The translations under genes and the position numbers were made by a program. From the NCBI GenBank assembly GCA_017617145.1, contig JAFZWX010000137.1:1-17420 (forward strand): a stretch of 17,420 bases of DNA, read 5' to 3'. Of this stretch, positions 8,341 through 14,075 are shown piece by piece. Each line of letters opens with the position of its first letter. Position 1 is the first letter of the stretch. The notes below the pieces were generated by a model, which was not told where the DNA came from, did not search any database, and saw only the letters and a program-made list of their open reading frames with translations. This DNA comes from Treponema sp. (lineage in GTDB: Bacteria > Spirochaetota > Spirochaetia > Treponematales > Treponemataceae).

Positions 8341-8398
8341 TTCGTCGCTTTGCCTCTCGCAATGACAAAAAAATCGTCATTGCGAGCGATGCAATCCA
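8341..8398. repeat. Dispersed GC-rich repeat, two half-copies head to head
   Basis: A perfect 11-bp inverted repeat, CTCGCAATGAC at 8356-8366 and GTCATTGCGAG at 8376-8386, encloses a 9-base A-rich loop. The outer flanks (GCTTCGTCGC on the left, GCGATGCAATCC on the right) extend the same motif in opposite orientations. The right arm matches the element at 11234-11254. It lies between two convergent genes (LRR protein and ACT protein), so the hairpin may help end both transcripts, although no clear T-run follows it on either strand. Confidence 0.65.
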
Positions 8399-8412
8399 TT
8401 TGGCGGGAAAAA

Positions 8413-8844
8413 TTAAATATTCTTCAGTTCTTCCTGACTGATTGTATGTATTCCGTTAGATTCCAGAATTTCTTCTGTCTTCTGCATGTTTGTGCAGCGG
8501 ATAATCATACAGGCACTGTTGGTTTTGCGGCCGGTAAAGCCGTACATGTATTCGATGTTGCGGCCGTTTGAAGCAAGAAGCTTTAAGATTTTGTTCAGGC
8601 TGCCGGCTTCGTCCGGGATTTCCAAAGCGATTACACCGGTTGTTTTTACGATGTAGTCATTGGCCTTGAGGATTTCTTCTGCGGCTGCGCAGTCGTCTGT
8701 AATAATGCGTGCAATTCCAAAGTCGCTTGTGTCGGCAAGGCTAAGGGCGCGCATGTTGATGTTATTCTTAGCTAACACATCTGTAAGCTCAGAAAGTGAT
8801 TCCGGTTTGTTTTCCAAAAAAATAGATATTTGATTTACTGTCAT
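8413..8844 (-). CDS. Tandem ACT-domain protein, probable amino-acid sensor
   Basis: A 143-aa protein with two ACT domains and no catalytic domain. The first starts at MTVNQISIFLENKPESLSEL (residues 1-20) with the NINMRALSLAD strand-loop (about 28-37). The second starts near residue 72 with VIALEIPDEAGSLNKILKLL and NIEYMYGF. Stand-alone tandem ACT proteins of this type are often encoded beside paaK and iorAB and are thought to bind an aromatic or branched-chain amino acid. Binding here is inferred. AAGGAG (8851-8856 read in reverse) lies six bases before the ATG. The gene is downstream of paaK on the same strand with a 48-bp gap that holds a dispersed hairpin, so the two probably share a transcript. 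Confidence 0.85.
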   Translation of the reverse strand: MTVNQISIFLENKPESLSELTDVLAKNNINMRALSLADTSDFGIARIITDDCAAAEEILKANDYIVKTTGVIALEIPDEAGSLNKILKLLASNGRNIEYMYGFTGRKTNSACMIIRCTNMQKTEEILESNGIHTISQEELKNI

Positions 8845-8861
8845 AGTTTTCTCCTTAATAG

Positions 8862-8884
8862 ATCATCGGGTCAAGCCCGATGAT
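8862..8884. repeat. Dispersed hairpin (family B), upstream of the ACT gene
   Basis: A perfect 9-bp stem, ATCATCGGG (8862-8870) and CCCGATGAT (8876-8884), has the loop TCAAG and the flank GACATG. In the minus-strand transcript it sits about five bases ahead of the AAGGAG of the ACT gene. The same layout, with different but still complementary arms, occurs upstream of paaK. Confidence 0.75.
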
Positions 8885-8892
8885 GACATGTT

Positions 8893-10203
8893 TTAGTCAT
8901 GTAACTTCCTTGTATCAATAACACGCTTAGCCTTACCTTCAGATCTGGCGATAGACTTTGGTGCAACCAACTTAACTTTAGCCTTAATCTGCAGAACAGA
9001 CAAGAGTGCAGATTCAAGCTGCTTTTCCTGCTTGCTGATTTCTGAAACAACGTCGCTGAACTTTTCCGGAATCATTTCTACAAGGATTTCGAAAGTGTCT
9101 GTGTTGTTTTCGCGGCCAACATGAATTTCGTAGTTTGGTGGATATCCGTTCTGCAAAAGCACGCCTTCAATCTGGCTTGGGAATACGTTTACACCACGGA
9201 TGATAAGCATGTCGTCTGTACGTCCCATTGGTTTACTCATGCGGACAAAAGTTCGTCCACAGCTGCAAGGTGCGCGGTTCAATACACCGATATCCTTTGT
9301 GCGGAAGCGCATAAGAGGGAAGGCCTTCTTTGTAATTGCAGTGAATACAAGCTCGCCCTTTTCTCCGTCTGGGAGGCGCTTTCCTGTTTCTGGGTCGATT
9401 GTTTCGATGATGAAGTGATCTTCGTTTACGTGCATGCCTTTCTGTTCCTGGCATTCGTAGGCAACACCAGGGCCCATAACTTCGGTAAGTCCGTAGATAT
9501 CGTAGGCTTTGATTCCAAGTGATTTTTCAATGTCGCGGCGCATTTCTTCGGTCCATGGTTCGGCACCAAAGATTCCTGCTTTAAGGTGAATGTCTGCCGG
9601 TGACAAGCCCATGTCTTTAAGTGTTTCACCAAGGTATGCAGCATAAGAAGGTGTACAGCAAAGAACTGTAGATTTAAGATCCTGCATGAAGGTAATCTGG
9701 CGCTGTGTGTTTCCGCTTGAAATTGGAATAACTTCGCAGCCAAGCTTTGTTGCACCACCATGAAGACCAAAGCCTCCGGTGAAAAGTCCGTAGCCGTATG
9801 CACCCTGAACAATATCGTTTTCGTCGGCACCAATTGCTACGAGCTGGCGGGCAGTACAGTCGTCCCAAATGTCCAGGTCTTCTTTTGTGTAACCAACTAC
9901 AATCTGTTTTCCAGTTGTTCCACTAGAAGCGTGGATGCGCACAACCTTGCTCATAGGAACTGCGAAAAGTCCGTACGGGTAAGTCTGGCGAAGGTCATCC
10001 TTACAGGTGAATGGAATTTTATCAAGGTCTTCAAGGCCTTTGATGTCATCTGGTGTAACGCCTGCTTCCTGGCAGCGCTTACGGTAGTATTCAACATTTT
10101 CATATACATGGCGGAAATTTTCAGCCAACCTTTTGCCCTGAAGCTTTTTAAGTTCGTCCAGCGGCATGCATTCGTATTCTTTTTGATAGTATTTTAGGTT
10201 CAT
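8893..10203 (-). CDS. paaK: Phenylacetate-CoA ligase family protein (PaaK)
   Basis: A 436-aa adenylate-forming enzyme that activates an aryl acid, typically phenylacetate or indoleacetate, to its CoA thioester using ATP. Visible motifs: P-loop SSGTTGK (residues 93-99), FGAEPW (212-217), YGLTE (237-241), the hinge-side RTKDIG (301-306), GRTDDMLIIRGVNVFP (327-342), and a C-terminal SEGKAKR whose Lys424 is the likely adenylation lysine. Length is normal for the family. The ORF is open to an ATG at 10239, but the start at 10203 is preferred because AAGGAGA lies five bases upstream and family members begin near NLKYYQKEYE. It is followed by the ACT gene on the same strand. In the other direction it is separated from iorAB by a biotin island. 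Substrate preference cannot be read from sequence. Confidence 0.92.
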   Translation of the reverse strand: MNLKYYQKEYECMPLDELKKLQGKRLAENFRHVYENVEYYRKRCQEAGVTPDDIKGLEDLDKIPFTCKDDLRQTYPYGLFAVPMSKVVRIHASSGTTGKQIVVGYTKEDLDIWDDCTARQLVAIGADENDIVQGAYGYGLFTGGFGLHGGATKLGCEVIPISSGNTQRQITFMQDLKSTVLCCTPSYAAYLGETLKDMGLSPADIHLKAGIFGAEPWTEEMRRDIEKSLGIKAYDIYGLTEVMGPGVAYECQEQKGMHVNEDHFIIETIDPETGKRLPDGEKGELVFTAITKKAFPLMRFRTKDIGVLNRAPCSCGRTFVRMSKPMGRTDDMLIIRGVNVFPSQIEGVLLQNGYPPNYEIHVGRENNTDTFEILVEMIPEKFSDVVSEISKQEKQLESALLSVLQIKAKVKLVAPKSIARSEGKAKRVIDTRKLHD

Positions 10204-10222
10204 AAGTTTCTCCTTGTAATAG

Positions 10223-10245
10223 ATTGCCGTGTCAAGCACGGCAAT
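10223..10245. repeat. Dispersed hairpin (family B), upstream of paaK
   Basis: A perfect 9-bp stem, ATTGCCGTG (10223-10231) and CACGGCAAT (10237-10245), has loop TCAAG and flank GACATG, both identical to the copy upstream of the ACT gene. On the minus strand it ends about seven bases before the paaK AAGGAGA. Confidence 0.75.
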
Positions 10246-10262
10246 GACATGGGGTCCCTGTA

Positions 10263-10291
10263 CTTCGACAGGCTCAGTAACCGTGTCGAAG
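10263..10291. repeat. Dispersed palindrome (family C)
   Basis: CTTCGACA (10263-10270) and TGTCGAAG (10284-10291) form a perfect 8-bp stem around GGCTCAGTAACCG. The segment TTCGACAGGCTCAG is shared with the element inside iorA near 16755-16768. Confidence 0.7.
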
Positions 10292-10307
10292 GGCCAATAA
10301 TAGTGTC

Positions 10308-10330
10308 ATTGTCGGGCTCGACCCGACAAT
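10308..10330. repeat. Dispersed hairpin (family B), inverted copy
   Basis: A perfect 9-bp stem, ATTGTCGGG (10308-10316) and CCCGACAAT (10322-10330), has loop CTCGA and flank TGTC on its left. Read on the opposite strand it matches the other two family-B hairpins, with one base changed in the loop. It closes the three-element cluster between paaK and bioY. Confidence 0.7.
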
Positions 10331-10488
10331 CTCTTAATTATTTATTATTTGCAATTGATTTAGTTACCGTGCACGGCACCTGGTGCGCATTGCACAAAAA
10401 GATATGAGAAGTTCGCCCTTAGGCGAAAAAGAATGTAAAGACAAAGTGACGGCTCTTAAGCAAGCCTGTAGTTCTTAACATATGGTGC

Positions 10489-10517
10489 ATATTACTATAT
10501 AAAGAAACATTTGTAAA
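10489..10517 (-). promoter_or_regulatory. Candidate promoter for paaK and the ACT gene
   Basis: On the minus strand, TTTACA (10517-10512) and TAATAT (10494-10489) are 17 bp apart. It would give a leader of about 280 nt carrying the hairpin at 10412-10427 and the three-palindrome cluster. The region is AT-rich, so chance matches are possible. Confidence 0.4.
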
Positions 10518-10568
10518 TAGGTTTTTGAAAAATTTATATTTTTTTTAATTAAAACCTATGGTGTGTTA

Positions 10569-10601
10569 TTGTAAACCTGTAATACACTGTGTGGTTTACA
10601 A
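10569..10601. promoter_or_regulatory. BirA operator of the biotin transporter operon
   Basis: Two perfect 9-bp arms, TTGTAAACC (10569-10577) and GGTTTACAA (10593-10601), are separated by 15 bp. This matches the known BirA binding site of bacteria whose BirA has an N-terminal helix-turn-helix. It sits 29 bp before the bioY start, where it would overlap the promoter (a possible -10 is TAATAC at 10580-10585, inside the spacer). A BirA with the needed DNA-binding domain is encoded in the same window. Biotin-loaded BirA should repress uptake genes here. Confidence 0.9.
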
Positions 10602-10630
10602 TTTATCTTTCAAATGATATATTTGTTTTC

Positions 10631-11230
10631 ATGAAAAACAAAGTACTTTTTACAGCATTTATTGCTCTTTTTACCGCTATTATTTGCGTGGGTTGTTTTA
10701 TAAAAATCCCTCTTGGTGTTATTCCTGTTGTTTTGCAGAATGTTTTATGCATTTTGTGTGCCGTGCTGCTTGGTGGTTTTTGGAGCGTGGCACCTACGGC
10801 TTTGTTTTTACTTGCAGGGCTGGTAGGACTTCCTGTTTATTCCGGCGGAACCGGTGGTATTGCAGTTTGGCTTGGACCTACAGGCGGATTTTTGCCTGGA
10901 TATTTATTAGGCGCGCTTGCTGCTGGTTTGATTGCAGGAAGGCCAAGTGTTGAAGAAAAGAAAGTGACTGCGCTTAGAGTAGTCAGGCTTACCGTTGCTA
11001 TTGTAGCCGGAATGGTAATTTTGTATATTCCCGGGGTGATTCGTTTTGCATACTGGGCAACAGGAGCTGGAAGGGTTCCTATGGATAAGACTGCGTCTAG
11101 TTATGCAATTGCCGCCTGCGTGCTTCCGTTTATTCCTGGTGATATTATTAAAACAGTTATCGCAGTGCCTGTTGCTCTAAAACTCAGACCGGTTGCAGCG
11201 CAATATCTTTACAGTGAGGAGAGTGAATAG
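10631..11230 (+). CDS. bioY: Biotin ECF transporter substrate-binding subunit BioY
   Basis: A 199-aa integral membrane protein with about six hydrophobic segments. It carries the BioY core: IKIPLGVIPVVLQN near residue 22, GLPVYSGGTGGIAV (about 66-79), LGPTGGFLPGYLLG and a C-terminal FIPGDIIK segment. BioY is the S-component that binds biotin and delivers it across the inner membrane with the EcfA ATPase and EcfT. The start at 10631 is chosen because family members begin MKNKVLFTAFIALF-like. An upstream GTG at 10589 would place the BirA operator inside the coding region. No clear ribosome binding site precedes 10631. The gene leads a bioY-ecfA-ecfT operon and is probably repressed by BirA at 10569-10601. 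Confidence 0.93.
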   Translation: MKNKVLFTAFIALFTAIICVGCFIKIPLGVIPVVLQNVLCILCAVLLGGFWSVAPTALFLLAGLVGLPVYSGGTGGIAVWLGPTGGFLPGYLLGALAAGLIAGRPSVEEKKVTALRVVRLTVAIVAGMVILYIPGVIRFAYWATGAGRVPMDKTASSYAIAACVLPFIPGDIIKTVIAVPVALKLRPVAAQYLYSEESE

Positions 11231-11258
11231 CCTATCATTGCGAGCGAAGCAATCCATT
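11231..11258. repeat. Dispersed repeat at the bioY-ecfA junction
   Basis: The whole 28-bp gap between the bioY stop and the ecfA ATG is filled by TCATTGCGAGCGAAGCAATCC (11234-11254) and a few flanking bases. It matches the right-hand half of the element at 8341-8398, apart from one base in the shared core. The GAGGAG at 11216-11221 is now 37 bases from the ecfA ATG, so the insertion may have separated a ribosome binding site from its gene. Confidence 0.65.
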
Positions 11259-11984
11259 ATGTCAGATTCAGTTTTATCATTAACAAACATCACCAAATCC
11301 TTTCGCATTCCATCTGGTAAAAAAGTTGCTCTTGACGATGTTAGTCTTACCTTACAAGCAGGTTCCTGCACTGTAATTGCCGGTGAAAACGGTTCTGGAA
11401 AAAGTGTTCTCATGTCAATTGCTGCCGGTCTTATGAAATGTGATTCGGGGAAGGTTGAATGTACATCTCGTCCAGGTCTTGTTTTTCAGGAAGCAGAAAC
11501 TCAGATTCTTGGAGAAACTCCTGTAGAAGATATTGCCTTTGGACCAAAAAATCTTGGCTGGAAAAAAGAAGAGGTCTCCGCCGCTGTACAAGAAGCTTTG
11601 GAGCAGGTTGGCCTTTCGGAAAAATCAGATTTTCCTGCGCGATTTTTGTCTGGCGGAGAAAAGAGACGACTTGCAGTTGCGTGTATGCTTTCAATGAAAC
11701 TGCCAATAATTATTCTTGATGAGCCTTATGCAAATCTTGATTACAGCGGAGTAAAGCAGGTAAACGAGCTTGTACGCAGTCTAAAGGCAGACGGTAAAAC
11801 GGTAATCATCCTTACACATGAATTGGAAAAGTGTCTTGCGCTTGCAGATCATTTTGTTGTGCTATTCCGCGGTAGAAAAGTTTTTGACGGAACACCTGCC
11901 GACGGTCTTAAACAAAATCTTGAAGAATGGAATATTCGTAATCCGCTGACTACTTATAATAGTGTGGGAGATTTAGTCTGGTGA
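11259..11984 (+). CDS. bioM: Biotin ECF transporter ATP-binding subunit (EcfA/BioM type)
   Basis: A 241-aa ABC ATPase that powers the BioY transporter. Motifs: Walker A GENGSGKS (residues 42-49), Q-loop Gln77 followed by the ECF-typical AETQILGETPVEDIAFGPKNLG region, signature LSGGEKRR (130-137), Walker B IIILDEP (150-156) and switch His187 in ILTHE. The ATG at 11259 begins the conserved domain, but no ribosome binding site is close to it: a dispersed repeat fills the gap after bioY. The frame is open further upstream (to 11193), and a GTG at 11223 overlaps the bioY end, but that would translate the repeat. Translation may be coupled to bioY. The stop overlaps ecfT by four bases. Confidence 0.92.
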   Translation: MSDSVLSLTNITKSFRIPSGKKVALDDVSLTLQAGSCTVIAGENGSGKSVLMSIAAGLMKCDSGKVECTSRPGLVFQEAETQILGETPVEDIAFGPKNLGWKKEEVSAAVQEALEQVGLSEKSDFPARFLSGGEKRRLAVACMLSMKLPIIILDEPYANLDYSGVKQVNELVRSLKADGKTVIILTHELEKCLALADHFVVLFRGRKVFDGTPADGLKQNLEEWNIRNPLTTYNSVGDLVW

Positions 11985-12568
11985 AAAAAACATCAATAAT
12001 TCATCGCTGCCCGGCCTGGATAAAAATTCTTATTGTGCCGGTTGTAAGCGTTGTGTTTTTTAATGCGCCTCTTGTTGTTTCTGTTGTGATGTTAGGAATG
12101 ATTTTTGCAGTTGAGTTTGCACTTAAGTTTACGCTGCGTGAAATGTTTGGTGATACAAGGTTTGTTTTATATTACGCTGCCATACTGATATTTTTCCGCG
12201 GGAAAGAAGTTGTTCCTATGCTGTTACGGCTTTTTTGTATGATACAGCTGGCATCACTGATTTTTAAAACTTCTACCAGTCTGCAGCTTAGGGAAGGTTT
12301 TGGAAAAATTGAACTTGCAGTAAGAAACGTTTTTCATCTTAAAAAGCGAACCACAGTTGCAAATGCACTTTCTCTTTTTGTATGCTTTATTCCGCTTGTT
12401 TCAAAAAACTGGAATCAATGTAAATTAGCCTGGAAAGCACGTGGTGGAAAGAATTTTATAAAAATGTATGTTGTGCTGCTGCCTGTGTTTTTTTCGGTAG
12501 GAATGAAACAGGCATATTTAACGGCAAGAGCAATTACTGCGCGTGAAGCGTCACTTCCCCAGAACTAA
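11981..12568 (+). CDS. bioN: Biotin ECF transporter transmembrane subunit (EcfT/BioN type)
   Basis: A 195-aa membrane protein, the T-component that couples ATP hydrolysis by the EcfA subunit to BioY. It shows hydrophobic segments near residues 13-45, 62-75, 80-97, 125-140 and 158-172. Two coupling-helix Ala-Arg motifs of the family appear: WKARGGK (about 149-155) and a later TARAI (about 181-185). The start is GTG at 11981, overlapping the ecfA stop by four bases (GTGA), with GGGAG at 11966-11970. It is short for an EcfT but typical for BioN. Its 3' end overlaps the end of the convergent birA by 35 bp. Confidence 0.88.
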   Translation: MKKTSIIHRCPAWIKILIVPVVSVVFFNAPLVVSVVMLGMIFAVEFALKFTLREMFGDTRFVLYYAAILIFFRGKEVVPMLLRLFCMIQLASLIFKTSTSLQLREGFGKIELAVRNVFHLKKRTTVANALSLFVCFIPLVSKNWNQCKLAWKARGGKNFIKMYVVLLPVFFSVGMKQAYLTARAITAREASLPQN

Positions 12569-13577
12569 GCGTCTTTGTAGTACCATCCTTCAGCTCAACA
12601 ACAAGTCCTGCATTTTCATCAATATCAATTGCTTTGGCAGTGTAGGTTGTTGAGTCATCTCCAATCAACGGATGAACTTGAAGTGTCTGTCCTAACATAA
12701 ACATCAGGCTTTTGTATTCTGAAATTATGTTTTTCAGTGGCTCGTCAAGAATCTTAAAAACTTCACCTGCGATTTGGGCAATAAAACGGGCGCGGGTTGG
12801 AGTAGGGGTGGGCTGTTGGTTGTCATCAATTTGTGGTGCAAGTGTAACAAATCCTGCAATATCTTTTGCAGCACTCTTTTTTATTTTATCACTTGGCTTA
12901 ATATTTACACCAATTCCAATCACCGCTGATTCAATAAGACCAGTTTCAAAATTAGTAATTCCTTCTGTAAGAATCCCAACAGCTTTTTTAAGTACGCCGT
13001 CGTTTTGAACATAAATATCATTAATCCATTTAATTGCCGGTTGCACGCCATAAAGTTTTTTGATTGCCCTGCAAACTGCAACTGCAGCAGAAGCTGTAAT
13101 AACTGCCGGTTGAGTAATGCCGCTTTGTGGAGTGATTATGAGCGAAAGGTAAACGCCTGTTCCCGCCGGAGATTCAAAGGTTCGTCCAATTCGTCCGCGT
13201 CCTGAAGTCTGAGTTTCTGCCGTTATTATTGCATGATGATATTTAGTAGGATCCTGTGCTGCAAGTTTTTTTGCATAAGTATTTGTGGAATCAATTGACT
13301 CAAAACACTCTATGTGGCTGCCAGCAAACTCCGGGAAAGCCTGCTTCAACTCATATTCCAGTACTGCCTTCGACAAAACATCAGTCCCGGAATCTGCAGA
13401 AAGCGTGTATCCGTTGTTGTTAGTTCCTTCTACCACAAAACCATCTTCGCGGATTGCTTTTACAGTCTTCCATATTGCAGTACGGCTAACCCCGCATTCC
13501 TGAGCCAGCTTTTCGCCGGAAATGTGAGAACCTTTGTTTTTTGTAAGAAGTTCAAATACCTTTTGTTTTGTGGTCAT
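12534..13577 (-). CDS. birA: Bifunctional biotin-[acetyl-CoA carboxylase] ligase and biotin repressor BirA
   Basis: A 347-aa protein. The N-terminal helix-turn-helix (about residues 1-60; ISGEKLAQECGVSRTAIWKTVKAI) identifies the regulatory, DNA-binding type. The ligase core has SIDSTNTYAKKLA (94-106), the biotinyl-AMP loop SGRGRIGRTF (125-134), KWINDIYV (183-190) with the catalytic-site lysine, and GIGVNI (221-226). A small C-terminal SH3-like domain follows (about 295-347). Residues 229-262 are a somewhat long, Pro/Thr-rich insertion. It attaches biotin to carboxylases and, when loaded, represses biotin uptake; its operator lies at 10569-10601. The frame is open to 13655, but the start MTTKQKVFELL at 13577 fits family length and a promoter at 13594-13623. 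No ribosome binding site is seen, and the predicted leader is only about ten bases. Confidence 0.93.
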   Translation of the reverse strand: MTTKQKVFELLTKNKGSHISGEKLAQECGVSRTAIWKTVKAIREDGFVVEGTNNNGYTLSADSGTDVLSKAVLEYELKQAFPEFAGSHIECFESIDSTNTYAKKLAAQDPTKYHHAIITAETQTSGRGRIGRTFESPAGTGVYLSLIITPQSGITQPAVITASAAVAVCRAIKKLYGVQPAIKWINDIYVQNDGVLKKAVGILTEGITNFETGLIESAVIGIGVNIKPSDKIKKSAAKDIAGFVTLAPQIDDNQQPTPTPTRARFIAQIAGEVFKILDEPLKNIISEYKSLMFMLGQTLQVHPLIGDDSTTYTAKAIDIDENAGLVVELKDGTTKTLSSGEVTLHAQ

Positions 13578-13593
13578 GTTATATAAATACAAC

Positions 13594-13645
13594 ATTATGC
13601 AAGAAAAATCTATGCATTGACAAAAATGACAAAACCCTTTAATAA
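13594..13645. promoter_or_regulatory. Back-to-back promoters for birA (minus) and the thioesterase (plus)
   Basis: On the plus strand, a perfect TTGACA (13617-13622) and TAATAA (13640-13645) lie 17 bp apart. On the minus strand, TTGTCA (13623-13618) and CATAAT (13599-13594) are 18 bp apart. The two -35 boxes overlap almost completely, so the promoters should compete. Predicted starts are within about 2-10 bases of the start codons, suggesting leaderless or nearly leaderless mRNAs. Confidence 0.55.
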
Positions 13646-13653
13646 TGTCAAAC

Positions 13654-14061
13654 ATGAAACCATATATTCATAAAGTAAATTATTACGAAACAGACAAAAT
13701 GGGAATTACGCATCATTCAAATTACGTGCGTTTTATGGAAGAGGCCCGCGTTGATTTTCTGGACCAGATTGGCTGGAGTTTTGATAAGCTTGAAGCAAAG
13801 GGCCTTGTTTCGCCGGTGCTTTCGATTGAATGTGCTTTTAAAAAATCTACAAAGTTTGCAGATAAAATTGAATGCATGGTAAAAGTTGCAAAACTTTCTG
13901 CCTTAAAACTCACTCTTGCCTATGAGTTCATCTGCGCCGGAGAAGTTGTTTTTACCGCCACAAGCACCCACTGCTTTTTGGATTTGAACGGCAAGCCTGT
14001 GTTTACAGAAAAAGTTTACCCTGATTTTTATGGGGACTTGAAAAATCTGCTGGAAGTTTAG
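13654..14061 (+). CDS. Hotdog-fold acyl-CoA thioesterase (YbgC/4-hydroxybenzoyl-CoA thioesterase family)
   Basis: A 135-aa single hotdog domain that hydrolyses acyl- or aryl-CoA thioesters. The active-site block YYETDKMGITHHSNYVRFMEEAR is present near the N-terminus, with the catalytic Asp in TDKMG and the usual HxxY after it. The core strand region VSPVLSIECAFKKSTKFAD follows, and the protein ends LDLNGKPVFTEKVYPDF. The first ATG in frame is 13645, but it lies inside the -10 box of a strong promoter, so the ATG at 13654 is preferred; no ribosome binding site is visible for either. It diverges from birA and converges on the propeller gene with a 14-bp gap. Because iorAB and paaK make or use arylacetyl-CoA nearby, it might act on that pool; this is a guess. 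Confidence 0.85.
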   Translation: MKPYIHKVNYYETDKMGITHHSNYVRFMEEARVDFLDQIGWSFDKLEAKGLVSPVLSIECAFKKSTKFADKIECMVKVAKLSALKLTLAYEFICAGEVVFTATSTHCFLDLNGKPVFTEKVYPDFYGDLKNLLEV

Positions 14062-14075
14062 GATTCTTTTAGCGA

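Larger units (their letters stand above)
10204..10630. other. Divergent intergenic region between paaK and bioY
   Basis: This 427-bp gap holds no gene. From left to right it has the paaK ribosome binding site, a cluster of three dispersed palindromes (10223-10330), a short palindrome CCGTGCACGG (10367-10376), a hairpin TTCGCC-CTTA-GGCGAA (10412-10427), a candidate minus-strand promoter (10489-10517), an AT-rich stretch, and the BirA-type operator (10569-10601) in front of bioY. Confidence 0.7.

Noticed and set aside
8341..8398. Classical intrinsic terminator after the LRR gene
   Set aside because: The hairpin is good but no T-run follows on either strand, so it is listed as a repeat that might aid termination.
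9121..10197. Several long ORFs opposite or out of frame with paaK
   Set aside because: They overlap a clear PaaK gene, lack ribosome binding sites and show no recognisable domains.
10589..10630. GTG at 10589 as the bioY start
   Set aside because: It would put half of the BirA operator in the coding region and add residues not found at the BioY N-terminus.
13578..13655. Extension of BirA to an ATG at 13655
   Set aside because: The 26 extra residues do not resemble the family and would cross the divergent promoter and the thioesterase start.
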